The notes: generated from the sequence alone by a model not told the origin. Positions 9,420-19,843 are shown, counted from the first letter of the stretch. The stretch: 64,000 nt of DNA from Paragemmobacter kunshanensis (GCF_011059185.1 NZ_JAALFE010000004.1:124001-188000), one strand, 5' to 3'. Program-made: numbers and translations.

Positions 9420-9773
9420 TCAGACGCGGCTACGCTCCACGATCAGCGAAATCCCGTCCGAAATCAGCACCGTCACCGGATCCGCCCGCATCAGGAAACC
9501 CTGAACGGCGTCAAATCCGCCCCGCGCCTCGATATCGGCCACGCGCCGGTCAAAGCTGTCGGCCCCCATATGGTAATGGATGGCCCCCTTCATGCCGAAG
9601 CAGAAGCAGAACAGAAAGATGCCGATGCGGAAAACCGGCCTGCGACGCACAGGCAGACGCCGGTAGAAGGACCGGCCCAGCGTATCAGGTGCCTCGAACC
9701 CATAGCCCAGCGCATGCGCCTGCTCGATCCGGCCTACCCGCTTGTAAAAGTCGTCCATATTCGGGTCGGACAT
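9420..9773 (-). CDS. Conserved hypothetical membrane-anchored protein
   Basis: A 117-residue protein starting MSDPNMDDFYKRV at 9773. One hydrophobic segment, about residues 45-62 (GIFLFCFCFGMKGAIHY region), preceded by an Arg-rich stretch, suggests a single inner-membrane helix with the N-terminus in the cytoplasm. A roughly 50-residue alpha/beta tail follows, containing DRRVADIEARGG and an acidic end. I recognise no named family. It lies downstream of prmA on the same strand but 119 bases away, so it is probably transcribed separately. Confidence 0.55.
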   Translation of the reverse strand: MSDPNMDDFYKRVGRIEQAHALGYGFEAPDTLGRSFYRRLPVRRRPVFRIGIFLFCFCFGMKGAIHYHMGADSFDRRVADIEARGGFDAVQGFLMRADPVTVLISDGISLIVERSRV

Positions 9774-9891
9774 GTCTTGCCCCTCGTCACGACCCCCACC
9801 GACGTTAATCACTATTCGGCAATCATGGCGAAATTGCGGCAAAAGGGGCCCTCTGCCGCTTTTCTGCCGCAAGTTTTAATACAACTTTGGT

Positions 9892-10764
9892 TTATTTGCG
9901 CTTCAGAACCAGCGTGGACCATTCGCCGATATCCTCGCGCCCTTCCAGCGCGAATCCCTCGGCCTCATAGGCCGCCGTCACGGCTTCGGCCTGCACGACC
10001 AGCAGGCCGGACAGGATCGCCAGCCCGCCCTTGCCCAGATGCCCCGCCATGTCGGGGGCCAGCTCGATCAGCGGCCCCTTCAGGATATTGGCAAAGACCA
10101 GATCGAAGGGCGCCACCTCGGCCAGACGCGCATGGCCGAACCCCGCCGCCTCAAGGCATTCCAGCCGCCCCTCCAGCCCGTTGATGGCGATATTCGCCTC
10201 GGCCACATCCACCGCCACCGCGTCGATATCCGACGCGATCACCAGGGCATCCGGCAGCACGGCCGCCGCCGCCATCGCCAGCACCGCCGTCCCGCAGCCG
10301 ATATCGGCCACCTTGGCCGGGCGCAGGCCCGCCTCGAACAGCCGGTCAAACGCCCGCAGACAGCCCAGGGTCGTGCCGTGATGCCCCGTGCCAAAGGCCA
10401 CCGTCGCCTCGATCTGCAGCGCCACCCGCCCCTCGGGCACCTTGTCCGCATCATGGCTGCCGAACACGAAGAACCGCCCCGCCTCCACCGGGCTCAACTC
10501 CCGCCGCACCTTGGCGACCCAGTCGATCTCGGGCAGTTCCGACAGCGCGAAGGGCTTCGCGCCAAAGGCCAGCGCGATCACCTCCAGCATCACCATGTCG
10601 GGCTTTTCCAGGAAATAGGCCCCCACTTCCCACAGACCCGAGTCATCCTCGATCTCGAAGACGCCCACCCCCGTGGGCTCCGGCTCCATCCGCTCGATGG
10701 CATTGGCCAGCGCCACGGCGGCATCTTCGCCTTCCAGCGTCGTCAGGGCGGAATAGGTGGGCAT
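9892..10764 (-). CDS. prmA: Ribosomal protein L11 methyltransferase
   Basis: SAM-dependent enzyme that trimethylates ribosomal protein L11. The 290-residue protein has a less conserved N-terminal domain (about residues 1-120), then the class I methyltransferase fold with VADIGCGTAVLAMAA (motif I), an acidic motif II (ASDIDAVAV) and the NILKGPLIELAP motif that corresponds to the NPPY-like N-methylation site of PrmA. ATG at 10764 with GGAG about 8 bases upstream. It follows another methyltransferase gene, 34 bases apart, on the same strand. Confidence 0.92.
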   Translation of the reverse strand: MPTYSALTTLEGEDAAVALANAIERMEPEPTGVGVFEIEDDSGLWEVGAYFLEKPDMVMLEVIALAFGAKPFALSELPEIDWVAKVRRELSPVEAGRFFVFGSHDADKVPEGRVALQIEATVAFGTGHHGTTLGCLRAFDRLFEAGLRPAKVADIGCGTAVLAMAAAAVLPDALVIASDIDAVAVDVAEANIAINGLEGRLECLEAAGFGHARLAEVAPFDLVFANILKGPLIELAPDMAGHLGKGGLAILSGLLVVQAEAVTAAYEAEGFALEGREDIGEWSTLVLKRK

Positions 10765-10798
10765 GGGGGTGTCTCCTCGTGGATCACCCCCGATACCT

Positions 10799-11662
10799 CT
10801 AAACCGAAGCCGGGCGCAACCGCATCAAGAGATAGCGGTTGCTGCGCCGGAACGCCTCGCCCGTCCGCTCATCCCCCGTCAGCCGCCGCATCAGCGACGC
10901 CCGCCGCCGCGCGCCCATCACCCGGCCCAGAACCCCCACGACCAGCCCGCGAAGCCAGGGCCGCTTGGCGCGCAATTCGCGGTCCATGCCCGCCACGCCC
11001 ACGCCCAGCACGTTGAAGAAGGCCTGTTCCACGTCGATCGAGGGGGCCACCTGATCGGTCACATCCTCCTCGGCCTCGATCACCAACCCCTCGCGCGCCG
11101 CGGCTTCCTGAAATTTCTCCACCACATGCCCGCCGCCCACCGTCCGATGCGGGTTCTTCAGCCAATCCCCATCCAGCCTGCGGAAACAGTCGCCGATCAC
11201 GATCGCGCCCCCCGGCGCCAGCAGGGCCTTGGCGCGCGGCAGGCTCTCCGTCAGGGGGATATACTGGAAACTCTCGGAAAACAGGCACAGGTCGAACGGC
11301 CCGGTCACCCGCGCCTCCTCGAACATCGCCTCATGCACCACGGCCTCGGGCGCGTTCACCCGGCAGCGCGCGGCCAGAAAGGCCGACGGCACCACGATCT
11401 CCACCGAATGCCCCATCGCGATCAGCCGCTTCGCCGTCTCGCCCGCGCCGCCGCCGATATCCAGGATCCGCAACCGCCCCTCGGGCAGCAGCGCGAAGAG
11501 CCGCTGGCTATAGGCCTCCTGCGCCGCGCCCAGATTGGCCGCCACAGGGTCCAGCCCCGCCCACAGCCCGTAATGCATATGCTCCTTGCCCGTCAGCCAC
11601 TTGGCCAGCGCACAGCCAGCCTCCAGCCCGACGGCGCGGGTGTCGATGCGCCCAGACGCCAT
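10799..11662 (-). CDS. Class I SAM-dependent methyltransferase, unknown substrate
   Basis: A 287-residue protein with the SAM-binding motif ILDIGGGAGETA near residue 65 and the preceding EHMHYGLW segment, which resembles small-molecule and lipid methyltransferases (ubiquinone, tocopherol or cyclopropane-synthase type). After the Rossmann core comes LFSESFQYIPL and a basic C-terminus rich in Arg (GRVMGARRRASLMRRL). I cannot assign a substrate. It sits between msrA and prmA on the same strand; that does not suggest a pathway. Confidence 0.75.
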   Translation of the reverse strand: MASGRIDTRAVGLEAGCALAKWLTGKEHMHYGLWAGLDPVAANLGAAQEAYSQRLFALLPEGRLRILDIGGGAGETAKRLIAMGHSVEIVVPSAFLAARCRVNAPEAVVHEAMFEEARVTGPFDLCLFSESFQYIPLTESLPRAKALLAPGGAIVIGDCFRRLDGDWLKNPHRTVGGGHVVEKFQEAAAREGLVIEAEEDVTDQVAPSIDVEQAFFNVLGVGVAGMDRELRAKRPWLRGLVVGVLGRVMGARRRASLMRRLTGDERTGEAFRRSNRYLLMRLRPASV

Positions 11663-11702
11663 GTCCCGAAATGTCCCCCAACCCTTGAAACGCTGCCGCG
11701 TC

Positions 11703-12353
11703 TCAGGCGGTCAGTCCGATGGGGCAACTTACCCCCGTCCCCCCGATGCCGCAATAACCGTCAGGGTTCTTCGCCAGATACTGCTGATGGTAATCCTCGG
11801 CGAAATAGAAGACCGGCGCGGGGATGATCTCGGTGGTGATCGCGCCATAGCCCGCCGCCGTCAGCCGCGCCTGATAGGCGGCCTTGCTCTCCCGCGCGGC
11901 CGTAGCCTGCGCCTCGTCATAGACATAGATCCCCGACCGATAGGTCGATCCGATATCATTGCCCTGCCGCATCCCCTGCGTCGGGTCATGCCCCTCCCAG
12001 AAGACCTTCAGCAGCCCCTCATAGGAAATCACCGCAGGGTCAAAGATCACCCGCACCACCTCGTTATGGCCCGTAAGCTGGGTGCAGGTCTCCTTGTAGG
12101 TCGGGTTCGGCGTGAACCCGCCCGCATAGCCCACCATCGTCAGCCAGACGCCCGCGGTCTGCCAGAACTTCCGCTCCACCCCCCAGAAACAGCCCATGCC
12201 GAACATGGCCTCGGCCATGCCCGCAGGCACCGGCGATTTCAGCGGGATGCCCGACAGGAAATGCAGCTCCGCCGTGGGCAGCGGCTCCGCCCGCCCGGGC
12301 AGCGCCTTGTCCGGCGTCACCATTTCCATCTTGCGGCGATCCACGAAAAACAT
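11703..12353 (-). CDS. msrA: Peptide methionine sulfoxide reductase MsrA
   Basis: Reduces the S-isomer of methionine sulfoxide in proteins and free methionine. The 216-residue protein has the catalytic [10 protein letters not shown] motif, the TMVGYAGG and GHNEVVRV segments, [21 protein letters not shown] and the C-terminal DYHQQYL, followed by GTGVSCPIG, whose cysteine can act as a recycling cysteine. The start at 12353 gives MFFVDRRK; the frame continues upstream through a palindrome, which I reject. Repeats at 12399-12443 separate it from the MFS gene before it. Confidence 0.95.
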   Translation of the reverse strand: MFFVDRRKMEMVTPDKALPGRAEPLPTAELHFLSGIPLKSPVPAGMAEAMFGMGCFWGVERKFWQTAGVWLTMVGYAGGFTPNPTYKETCTQLTGHNEVVRVIFDPAVISYEGLLKVFWEGHDPTQGMRQGNDIGSTYRSGIYVYDEAQATAARESKAAYQARLTAAGYGAITTEIIPAPVFYFAEDYHQQYLAKNPDGYCGIGGTGVSCPIGLTA

Positions 12354-12398
12354 CGGCAGCCCTCCATCGGTTCCCCCCGTATATAGGGCCGCGCCCAC

Positions 12399-12443
12399 CA
12401 AATTTCTTCGAAGAAATTTGCAAAAATCTTCACAAGATTTTTG
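12399..12443. repeat. Pair of AT-core palindromes after the MFS gene
   Basis: A perfect 22-bp palindrome at 12399-12420 (centre TTCGAA) is followed directly by a hairpin with arms 12421-12430 and 12434-12443 and a CAC loop. The cluster begins five bases after the MFS stop codon in transcription order, the same placement as the ruvB cluster. Confidence 0.85.
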
Positions 12444-12447
12444 GCCC

Positions 12448-13689
12448 TCACTCCGCCGGAGCGGCCCTCGGCCCCGCCGACCCGAACACCGTCTCATATC
12501 CCGGCTCGGGATGGCGCGGGATCATCAGGGCCAGCGCCAGCGCCACCAGCGCCATCCCCGCCCCCAGCAGGAACACCCAATCCGGGCTCTTCGCCCACAT
12601 ATAGCCCAAAGCCGCAGGCAGGAAGACCGCCGCGATATGGTTGATCGTAAAGGCCACCGCCGCCGTCGGCGCGATATCGGCCGGATCGGCGATCTTCTGG
12701 AAATAGGTCTTCAGCGCGAAGGACAGCGCAAAGAACATCTGGTCACAGATATAGAGCGCCCCCGCGATCACCAGCCCCCAGCCAAACCAGTAAAGCCCGC
12801 CATAGGCCAGAAACACCAGCGTCAGCCCGACATATTCAAAGGCCATCACCTTGCGCTCGCCGAACCGGCCCAGCGCGCGGCCCATCACCGGCGCGGCCAC
12901 CATCTGCAGCACGTAATTCACCAGCAGCAGCATCGTCATCTCCGAGACCTTCATCCCGAAGCGTTCCACCATCATGAACCCGGCAAAGACCACAAAGATC
13001 TGCCGCCGCGCCCCTGCCATGAACTGCAACGCATAGAACAGCCAATAGCGCTTGCGCAGCACCATGTGCCGATGCTGGGCATGCGGCCCCTCGAACTGCG
13101 GATAGGCAAGGAAACAGAACAGCGCGATCGCCGCCGTGATCCCGCCCGAGGTCAGATAGACCGCATCATAGCTCAGCCCCAAAGGCTCCCACAGCAGCAC
13201 GATCGCCCCATAGGCCAGCAGCGACGCCCCCGATCCCACACCCACGATCCAGCCCAGAACCTGCGGCGCGCGCTGCTTTTCCACCCATTGCAGCTGCAGC
13301 GACTGGTTCACCGTCTCGAAATAATGAAACCCGATGGAGGACAGCAGCGTCACCAGCAGCATGCCCCCAAAGGACGGAAACCACGCCGTCACCGCCGTGG
13401 CCACGCCCAAGAGGCCAAGCGAGGCCACGCCCAGCACCTGCTCGCGCAGGAACAGGATCAGGAAGATCACCCCGATGGCCAGAAAGCCCGGGATCTCGCG
13501 CACCGTATGCAGCCAGCCGATCTCCACCCCGGAAAACTGCGCCGCCTCGATGACAAAGTTGTTCAGCAGCGCCGACCATGTGGCAAAGGCGATGGGCATG
13601 GCAAAGGCCATCAGGAACAGCAGGCTTTCAGGGCGCTGCCAGCGCGGCAGCGTCTCGGCCTCGGCAAGGGTCATCCGGCGCAAGCTCAT
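12448..13689 (-). CDS. Major facilitator superfamily transporter
   Basis: A 413-residue polytopic membrane protein with about 12 hydrophobic helices, a central hydrophilic loop around residues 195-215 ([21 protein letters not shown]) and an N-terminal cytoplasmic tail. Its general shape is that of an MFS permease (first six helices, loop, last six). No substrate-specific motif is visible. Transcribed alone on the minus strand, with its stop next to a palindrome pair. Confidence 0.78.
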   Translation of the reverse strand: MSLRRMTLAEAETLPRWQRPESLLFLMAFAMPIAFATWSALLNNFVIEAAQFSGVEIGWLHTVREIPGFLAIGVIFLILFLREQVLGVASLGLLGVATAVTAWFPSFGGMLLVTLLSSIGFHYFETVNQSLQLQWVEKQRAPQVLGWIVGVGSGASLLAYGAIVLLWEPLGLSYDAVYLTSGGITAAIALFCFLAYPQFEGPHAQHRHMVLRKRYWLFYALQFMAGARRQIFVVFAGFMMVERFGMKVSEMTMLLLVNYVLQMVAAPVMGRALGRFGERKVMAFEYVGLTLVFLAYGGLYWFGWGLVIAGALYICDQMFFALSFALKTYFQKIADPADIAPTAAVAFTINHIAAVFLPAALGYMWAKSPDWVFLLGAGMALVALALALMIPRHPEPGYETVFGSAGPRAAPAE

Positions 13690-13764
13690 GGCGCAGTCCT
13701 ACGCCCGCCCGTCCCCGGGTGACAGAAAAAACTTGTGCCCGATACATTCGGCCGGGCGGCGCTT

Positions 13765-14268
13765 CTAGCGCCCGCCGTCTGACGCCCCCCCGCGCCCACC
13801 GCCTTCATCGTGGCTCCGGCTGCCATTCCCGTCGCGGCCCTGCCCGGGCGCCCCGTTATCGGCTGCGGCCGGTGCTTCCAGACTCTTCGCCGCTTCGGCC
13901 GCGGGGGCTTCCTCGGGCGCTTCGGGCGGAGTCTCCGGTTCTGCCGGCAGCGGTTCCTGCCTGCGGAACAGATCCCTCAGCACCTTGCCGTTGCGGGGGT
14001 TCAGGATCACTTCGCGCGTGCCTTCCGGCCCGACGGCCAGGATCCGCACCCGGCCCAGAAAGGTCCGCTCCCGCTCGACGACGGAAAACCCCTCCTGCTC
14101 CAGACTGGCGATCAGATCCGTCTCCGTCACCGCCTGCACGGTCAGCGGGCGCATCACCTCCGGCCCGCCCATGGGCGCATTCGGCCCGACCTGCGCCGCC
14201 GCCGGATCCGGCAGCAGGAACAGGGCAAGGCCAATCGCCGCCCAGCGCAGTTGCCTGTCATTCAACAT
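13765..14268 (-). CDS. Secreted PepSY-like protein with acidic/Gly-rich tail
   Basis: A 167-residue exported protein. Residues 1-25 form a signal peptide (hydrophobic AAIGLALFLL then AAAQ). Residues 42-100 form a PepSY-like domain: ASLEQEGFSVVERERTFLG, VRILAVGPEGTREVIL, then NPRNGKVLRD. The remainder is low complexity, first Pro/Glu/Ala then Gly/Asp/Arg/Ser. A clear paralogue lies at 28556-29035 with the same order: signal peptide, domain and disordered tail. PepSY domains are often periplasmic inhibitors or sensors; the role here is unknown. Confidence 0.65.
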   Translation of the reverse strand: MLNDRQLRWAAIGLALFLLPDPAAAQVGPNAPMGGPEVMRPLTVQAVTETDLIASLEQEGFSVVERERTFLGRVRILAVGPEGTREVILNPRNGKVLRDLFRRQEPLPAEPETPPEAPEEAPAAEAAKSLEAPAAADNGAPGQGRDGNGSRSHDEGGGRGGASDGGR

Positions 14269-14404
14269 TACCGAAGCAACCCCTTGACCTGCCCGTTTCT
14301 TCTGGTCTGCCGGGGCCTATCATCGCCGATTTCGTGTCAGCTTTAAATGAGTATTAATGCCCATTCCCCGCCTCGGCGGAAAAGCCCGCCGGGCCCGTCC
14401 AGCC

Positions 14405-16597
14405 CTAGAGAAAGCTCTGCGGATCAATGTCGATGGCCAGCCTCAGGTTCGCGGGCGGCTTCACCTGCGCCACCCATTCCGCCAAAGCCGCCTGCAGGGG
14501 CACGCCCTTTTCCGCCTTCACCAGAAGCCGCACCCGATGCCGCCCGCGGACCCGCGCAATCGGCGCGGGCGCGGGGCCAAAGACCTGCGCCCCCACGGCC
14601 CGCAAGGGCGCGTCCCGACGCGCCAACTCGCCCGCGAAATCGAACACCTGCGCCACATCCGGGCTGGACAGGATCACCCCCGCCATCCGCCCGTAGGGCG
14701 GCACCCCCGCCGCCCGCCGCTCGGCGGCCTCGGCCCGCCAGAAGGCCTCCTCATCGCCTCCCAGAATGGCCCGGATCACCGGATGCTCCGGCTGATGCGT
14801 CTGCAACAGGGCCACCCCCTTCCGCCCCTCCAGCCGCCCCGCGCGCCCCGCCACCTGCCGCATCAGCTGAAATGTCCGCTCCGCCGCCCGCAGGTCCGAT
14901 CCCTGCAATCCCAGATCCGCGTCGATCACCCCCACCAGCGTCAGCAACGGAAAGTTGTGACCCTTCGCCACGATCTGCGTGCCGATGATGATCTCCGCCT
15001 CGCCCCCCGCAATCGCCTCGATCTGCGCCTTCAAGGCCCGCGCCGATCCAAACAGGTCCGATGACAGCACCGCCACGCGGGCATCCGGAAACCGCGCCGC
15101 CACTTCCTCGGCCAGCCGCTCCACCCCCGGACCGACCGCCGCCATCCGCCCCTCCACCCCGCAGGCCGGGCAGGCCACCGGCACCGGCTTCGTCGCCCCG
15201 CATTGGTGACAGACCAGCCGCTTCTGGAACCGATGCTCCACCATCCGCGCGTCGCAATGGTCGCAGCCCACCTGATGCCCGCAGGCCCGGCAGAGCGTCA
15301 CCGGCGCATAGCCCCGCCGGTTCAGGAACAGCATCGCCTGTTCCCCCTTCTCCACCCGCGCCGCCACCTCCGCCGCCAGCTTCGCGCTCAGCCAGCGATC
15401 CGCAGGCAGCTTTTCGCCCCGCATGTCGATGGCCCGCACCTCCGGCATCTCCGCCGCGCCATAGCGGGCCGACAGGTCCAGCCGGGAATATTTCCCCGCC
15501 TCCACATTCGCCCATGTCTCCAGCGACGGCGTGGCGGATGCCAGCACCACAGGGCAGCCCACGATGGCCCCCCGCAGCACCGCCATGTCCCGCGCGTTAT
15601 ACAGAACCCCCTCCTCCTGCTTGTAAGAGGTGTCATGTTCCTCATCCACCACGACCAGGCCAAGCCGTTGATAAGGCAGGAACAAGGCCGACCGCGCCCC
15701 CACCACCACCGACGCGCCCCCCGTGGCGACCATCTTCCAGACCCGCCGCCGCTCGGTCATCGTGACGCCCGAATGCCACTCGGCAGGCCGCGCCCCGAAC
15801 CGCGCCTCCACCCGCTTCAGGAATTCCGCCGTCAGCGCGATCTCGGGCAGCAGCACCAGGGCCTGCCGTCCCGCCCGCAGGCATTCCGCCACCGCCTCAA
15901 GATAGACCTCGGTCTTCCCCGACCCGGTCACCCCCTTCAACAGCGTCGTCGAATACTCCCCCGCCGCCACCGCCGCGACCAGCGCATCCGCCGCCGCGAC
16001 CTGATCGCCCTGCAACTCCGGCCCGCCCTTGGGGTCCAGAGGCGGGAAAGGCAGATCGCGCGGCGCCTCCTCTTCCACCACCACGCCCAGCTTGACCAGG
16101 CCCTTCACCACCGACGTCCCGCAGCCCGCCTCCTCGGCCAGTTCGCCCAGCGTCATCGGCGCGCCGCCAAAGGCCCGCAGCGCCTCTACCACCCGATGCC
16201 GCGCATCGGTCAGCTGATTGGGCACCGCGCCCCCCAGCCGATAGATCCGCCGCAAAGCCGCCCCCTCCATCAACCCCGGCGCGCGGGTCGCCAGGCGCAG
16301 CATCTGCGGCAAGGGCGTCAGCGTGTAATCCGCGGCCTTGGCAAGGAAGGCCCGCAACTCCGCCCGCATCGGCGGGGCCTCCAGCACGCGCCCCACGGGG
16401 CGCACCTTGGCGATATCCCAATCCCCGCGCCCCCGGCCCCAGACCACCCCCAGCACCCGGCGCGGCCCCAGCGGCACCTCGACGAAATCGCCATCCCCGC
16501 AGCCCCCCTCCGGCGCGCGGTAATCCAGCACCCGCCCCAGCGGCTCGGTCGTCAGAACGCCGACCAGTTCGCCCGCCTGATAGGTCCGGTCATACAA
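14405..16597 (-). CDS. priA: Primosomal protein N', replication restart helicase PriA
   Basis: Superfamily 2 helicase that reloads the replisome at stalled forks. The 730-residue protein has an N-terminal DNA-binding domain, Walker [12 protein letters not shown], the DEEHD box in [13 protein letters not shown], a zinc-binding module with paired cysteines ([13 protein letters not shown] and CHQCG ... CPACG) and helicase motifs V and VI ([22 protein letters not shown]). The only start that fits the family N-terminus is a TTG at 16597 with a GAGGA site about 10 bases upstream; nearby ATGs are out of frame. Confidence 0.94.
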   Translation of the reverse strand: MYDRTYQAGELVGVLTTEPLGRVLDYRAPEGGCGDGDFVEVPLGPRRVLGVVWGRGRGDWDIAKVRPVGRVLEAPPMRAELRAFLAKAADYTLTPLPQMLRLATRAPGLMEGAALRRIYRLGGAVPNQLTDARHRVVEALRAFGGAPMTLGELAEEAGCGTSVVKGLVKLGVVVEEEAPRDLPFPPLDPKGGPELQGDQVAAADALVAAVAAGEYSTTLLKGVTGSGKTEVYLEAVAECLRAGRQALVLLPEIALTAEFLKRVEARFGARPAEWHSGVTMTERRRVWKMVATGGASVVVGARSALFLPYQRLGLVVVDEEHDTSYKQEEGVLYNARDMAVLRGAIVGCPVVLASATPSLETWANVEAGKYSRLDLSARYGAAEMPEVRAIDMRGEKLPADRWLSAKLAAEVAARVEKGEQAMLFLNRRGYAPVTLCRACGHQVGCDHCDARMVEHRFQKRLVCHQCGATKPVPVACPACGVEGRMAAVGPGVERLAEEVAARFPDARVAVLSSDLFGSARALKAQIEAIAGGEAEIIIGTQIVAKGHNFPLLTLVGVIDADLGLQGSDLRAAERTFQLMRQVAGRAGRLEGRKGVALLQTHQPEHPVIRAILGGDEEAFWRAEAAERRAAGVPPYGRMAGVILSSPDVAQVFDFAGELARRDAPLRAVGAQVFGPAPAPIARVRGRHRVRLLVKAEKGVPLQAALAEWVAQVKPPANLRLAIDIDPQSFL

Positions 16598-16711
16598 ATG
16601 TTTCCATCCTCATACATTTTTATGTCGAGATGCACCGCCCGGCCCTTCCGCCCGACAGCCTCTTGGGGTAAACCCGCCCCCAAAGCCCCGCAACCCATAA
16701 GGACCGCGCCG

Positions 16712-17365
16712 ATGAAATTCTTTGTGGATACCGCCGATGTCGACGCCATCGCCGAGCTGAACGATCTCGGCATGGTGGACGGTGTCACCACCAACCCCTC
16801 GCTGATCCTGAAATCCGGCCGCGACATCCTCGAAGTCACCCGCGAAATCTGCTCCATCGTCTCCGGCCCCGTCTCGGCCGAGGTCGTGGCGCTCAAGGCC
16901 GAAGACATGATCGCCGAAGGCCGCAAGCTGGCCGAAATCGCGCCGAACATCGCCGTGAAAGTGCCGCTGACATGGGACGGGCTGAAGACCTGCAAGGTCC
17001 TGTCCTCGGAAGGCAAGATGGTCAACGTCACCCTCTGCTTCTCGGCCAATCAGGCGCTTCTCGCCGCCAAGGCGGGTGCCACCTTCATCTCCCCCTTCAT
17101 CGGGCGTCTCGATGACATCAACCTCGACGGCCTCGACCTGATCTCCGACATCCGCGAGATCTATGACAATTACGGCTTCGACACCCAGATCCTCGCCGCC
17201 TCCATCCGCACCGCGAACCACGTCACCCAATGCGCCCTGATCGGGGCCGATGTGATGACCGCGCCGCCTGCCGTGATCAAGGCGATGGCCTCCCATGTCC
17301 TCACCGACAAGGGGCTCGACCAGTTCATGAAGGACTGGGCAAAAACGGGGCAGAAGATCATCTGA
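16712..17365 (+). CDS. tal: Transaldolase (small TalC/FSA-type)
   Basis: Class I aldolase of the non-oxidative pentose phosphate pathway. The 217 residues match the short TalC/FSA subfamily: [13 protein letters not shown], the GVTTNPSLI strand, the Schiff-base lysine in [12 protein letters not shown] and the [11 protein letters not shown] motif. Phenylalanine in SPF, where fructose-6-phosphate aldolase has tyrosine, favours true transaldolase activity (knowledge of the family). AAGGA about 10 bases before the ATG. Divergent from priA. Confidence 0.9.
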   Translation: MKFFVDTADVDAIAELNDLGMVDGVTTNPSLILKSGRDILEVTREICSIVSGPVSAEVVALKAEDMIAEGRKLAEIAPNIAVKVPLTWDGLKTCKVLSSEGKMVNVTLCFSANQALLAAKAGATFISPFIGRLDDINLDGLDLISDIREIYDNYGFDTQILAASIRTANHVTQCALIGADVMTAPPAVIKAMASHVLTDKGLDQFMKDWAKTGQKII

Positions 17366-17417
17366 TCTTCTGCTATACTGTCCGGCAAATCACCAAGAAT
17401 ACCGGGCAGTGACACCA

Positions 17418-18113
17418 ATGATCGAACCTGACTTGCGCGACCGGCTCCTGTCGGAGCCAGAGCTTCTGCTGGAAGACCGCGACGTGATGAACGCGCTCAT
17501 CGCCGCGAATGAACGCGCGATGGGCTCGAACATCGTCGATCTGCGCGGCATCGCGATGGAACGGCTCGAGGCGCGGCTGGATCGGCTGGAAGATACCCAC
17601 CGCTCCGTGATCGCCGCGGCCTATGAAAACCTCGCAGGCACCAACCAGGTGCATCGCGCCATCCTCCAGATGCTCGATCCGCTCAGCTTCGAGGATTTCC
17701 TCAAGACCCTCGCCACCGATGTGGCGGGCACGCTCAGGGTGGAATGCGTGCGCCTCGTTCTGGAATCCGTCCAGCCCGAGGACAGCCCCGCCCTCCTGCG
17801 CCGTCTGGGCGATGTCCTTTACGTGGCCGAACCCGGCTTCGTGACCGACTACCTTGCTGGCGGGCGCAACGTGCCCCTGCGCCCCGTTGTCCTGCGGCAG
17901 GTCCAGCCCGACAATGACGCCCTCTATGGCGAACGCGCCGGATGGATCCGGTCCGAGGCGCTGATGCGCCTCGATTTCGGCACCGGCCGCCTGCCGGGGA
18001 TGCTGGTCTTCGGCGCCGAAGACCCGCATCAGTTCAAACCCACCCACGGCACCGACCTTCTGGCCTTCTTCGCCGGGGTCTTCGAACGGACCATGCGCCG
18101 CTGGCTGTCATGA
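17418..18113 (+). CDS. DUF484 family protein (GAF-like)
   Basis: A 231-residue protein of the DUF484 family, usually encoded next to xerC, with a GAF-like domain. The N-terminal part is DLRDRLLSEPELLLEDRDVMNALI followed by a coiled-coil stretch (MERLEARLDRLEDTHRS), then a domain around residues 75-231 ending FFAGVFERTMRRWLS. I place the start at the ATG at 17418; a GTG nine bases earlier is in frame. It overlaps xerC by four bases (ATGA). The function is not established; the coupling suggests a link to chromosome dimer resolution or cell division. Confidence 0.82.
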   Translation: MIEPDLRDRLLSEPELLLEDRDVMNALIAANERAMGSNIVDLRGIAMERLEARLDRLEDTHRSVIAAAYENLAGTNQVHRAILQMLDPLSFEDFLKTLATDVAGTLRVECVRLVLESVQPEDSPALLRRLGDVLYVAEPGFVTDYLAGGRNVPLRPVVLRQVQPDNDALYGERAGWIRSEALMRLDFGTGRLPGMLVFGAEDPHQFKPTHGTDLLAFFAGVFERTMRRWLS

Positions 18114-19033
18114 CGGCCCTCCTCTCGGCGCAGCAGCGCGACGCGCTGGAACGCTGGCTCGCCCATCTGCGCGCGCTGGACGGGGCCGCCGCCAATACGA
18201 TCACCGCCTATGGCCGCGATGTGACGGGTTTCCTCGCCTTCCTCGCCACCCATCGCGGCGGGGCCGAAGGCACCGCCGCCCTCGCCAGCCTGCCCCTGCA
18301 GGACATCCGCGCCTGGATGGCGCATGAACGCGCCCGCGGCCTCTCGGCCCGCTCGCTCGCCCGCGCGCTTTCCGCCGTCAAGCGCTTCACCGCCTGGATC
18401 GCGGATCGCGAGGGCAGCGATGCCACCGCCCTCCTCTCCACCCGCGGCCCGAAATTCCGCCGCAAGCTGCCCCGCCCGCTCTCCGAAGACGGCGCCCGCG
18501 CCATGCTCGATAGCGTGGGCGACCAGTCCCGCGAAGACTGGATCGCCGCGCGCGATACCGCCGTCGTCACCCTGCTCTATGGCTGCGGCCTGCGCATCTC
18601 CGAAGCGCTCGGCCTCACCGGCGCCGCCCATCCCCTGCCCGATATCCTGCGCATCACCGGCAAGGGCGGCAAGACGCGCCTCGTCCCCGTCCTGCCCGCC
18701 GCCCGCGCCGCGGTGGCGGACTATGTCCGCCTCTGCCCCTTCGACCTCACCGCAAGCGAGGCCCTCTTCCGCGGCGCGCGCGGTGGCCCGCTCAACCCCC
18801 GCCTCATCGCGCTGGCGATGGAAAGGACCCGCCTCCAGCTTGGCCTTCCCGCCACCGCCACGCCCCACGCGCTGCGCCACAGCTTTGCCACCCACCTGCT
18901 TTCCGCAGGGGGCGACCTCCGCGCGATCCAGGAACTGCTGGGCCATGCCTCCCTGTCCACGACGCAGGCATATACCGCCGTGGATGCCGCAAGATTGATG
19001 GAAGTCTACGAAAAGGCGCATCCCCGCGCCTGA
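18110..19033 (+). CDS. xerC: Tyrosine recombinase XerC
   Basis: Site-specific recombinase that with XerD resolves chromosome dimers at dif. The 307 residues include an N-terminal SAM-like core-binding domain (about 1-100) and the catalytic domain with the first Arg in LLYGCGLRISEALGL, the Lys in ITGKGGKTRLVP, HALRHSFATHLL, LGHASLSTTQAYT and the nucleophile Tyr in the last. It sits in a housekeeping setting with DUF484 and is not accompanied by phage genes, which supports the chromosomal XerC assignment over an integrase. Confidence 0.93.
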   Translation: MTALLSAQQRDALERWLAHLRALDGAAANTITAYGRDVTGFLAFLATHRGGAEGTAALASLPLQDIRAWMAHERARGLSARSLARALSAVKRFTAWIADREGSDATALLSTRGPKFRRKLPRPLSEDGARAMLDSVGDQSREDWIAARDTAVVTLLYGCGLRISEALGLTGAAHPLPDILRITGKGGKTRLVPVLPAARAAVADYVRLCPFDLTASEALFRGARGGPLNPRLIALAMERTRLQLGLPATATPHALRHSFATHLLSAGGDLRAIQELLGHASLSTTQAYTAVDAARLMEVYEKAHPRA

Positions 19034-19074
19034 CAGGAATTGCACCGGGGTCGTTTTCGGGGCAAACCAAGGAC

Positions 19075-19782
19075 ATGGATATCCGTCTCAAGGCCCTCGG
19101 CGTTCACCTCCTCACCGCGACCGGTGCGGTTCTCTCCATGTTCGCCATGCTCGCCGCCGTCCAGGAAGAGTGGAGCCTGATGTTCCTCTGGCTCGTCTTC
19201 GCGCTGCTTGTCGATGGCATCGACGGCCCCCTCGCCCGCCGCTACGACGTGACGAAGAACTGGCCCACCTATGACGGCGTGTTGATGGACCTGATCGTCG
19301 ACTACCTCACCTATGTCTTCATCCCGGCCTATGCGCTGTTCAAGTCGGGGCTGCTGCCGGGCTGGACGGGCTGGTTCGCCATCATCGCCATCGTCTACGG
19401 CTCGGTCGTCTATTTCGCCGATACAAGGATGAAGACCAAGGACAAGTCCTTCGCTGGCTTTCCCGCCTGCTGGAACATGGTGGTCCTGGTGCTGTTTGCC
19501 GTGCATCCGGCCTGGTGGATCATCCTGTTCATCGTGGTGGCGCTGACCGTGGGGATGTTCACCAACCTGAAATTCGTCCACCCCGTCCGCACCGCCCGCT
19601 GGCGCATGGTCACCCTGCCCATGGCGCTCGGCTGGGTCTTCTTCGCGGGCTGGGCGGCCTGGGTGGATTTCTACCCGCAAAGCTGGGCGCATTGGGGGCT
19701 GGTGATCACCTCGCTCTACCTCACCTTCGCAGGCATCGCCCAGCAGATCATCCCCGACCGCAACATCGACCGCGTGGCGTGA
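19075..19782 (+). CDS. pcs: Phosphatidylcholine synthase
   Basis: CDP-alcohol phosphatidyltransferase that makes phosphatidylcholine directly from CDP-diacylglycerol and choline, a pathway typical of host- or marine-associated alphaproteobacteria. The 235-residue protein has about seven or eight membrane helices and the signature DGIDGPLARRYDV ... YDGVLMDLIVDY, the Pcs variant of DGx2ARx8Gx3Dx3D. Starts at ATG 19075, 42 bases after xerC, so it may be read from the same transcript. It ends at the inverted repeat at 19784. Confidence 0.88.
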   Translation: MDIRLKALGVHLLTATGAVLSMFAMLAAVQEEWSLMFLWLVFALLVDGIDGPLARRYDVTKNWPTYDGVLMDLIVDYLTYVFIPAYALFKSGLLPGWTGWFAIIAIVYGSVVYFADTRMKTKDKSFAGFPACWNMVVLVLFAVHPAWWIILFIVVALTVGMFTNLKFVHPVRTARWRMVTLPMALGWVFFAGWAAWVDFYPQSWAHWGLVITSLYLTFAGIAQQIIPDRNIDRVA

Positions 19783-19783
19783 C

Positions 19784-19843
19784 GTAGGGCGGGGTTCACC
19801 CCGCCATGGCCCAGGGGGGAAGGCGGGGTGAACCCCGCCCTAC
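19784..19843. repeat. GC-rich palindrome pair at convergent gene ends
   Basis: Two 22-base copies of the GGCGGGGTTCACCCCGCC repeat (19784-19805 and, inverted, 19822-19843) form a perfect inverted repeat around 16 bases. Each copy is also nearly self-palindromic. The element lies between the convergent pcs and EamA genes; the EamA stop codon (TAG, 19840-19842) is inside it. It may act as a two-way terminator. Confidence 0.85.

Noticed and set aside
15203-17365. Long plus-strand open frame of 720 codons over priA and into the transaldolase gene
   Set aside because: Its upstream part is the His/Arg/Pro-rich antisense of priA; only the last 217 codons from 16712 are a real protein (transaldolase).
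18110-19033. Tyrosine recombinase as a sign of a prophage or integrated island
   Set aside because: It is coupled to DUF484 in the usual chromosomal xerC setting, with no phage, transposase or attachment sites nearby.
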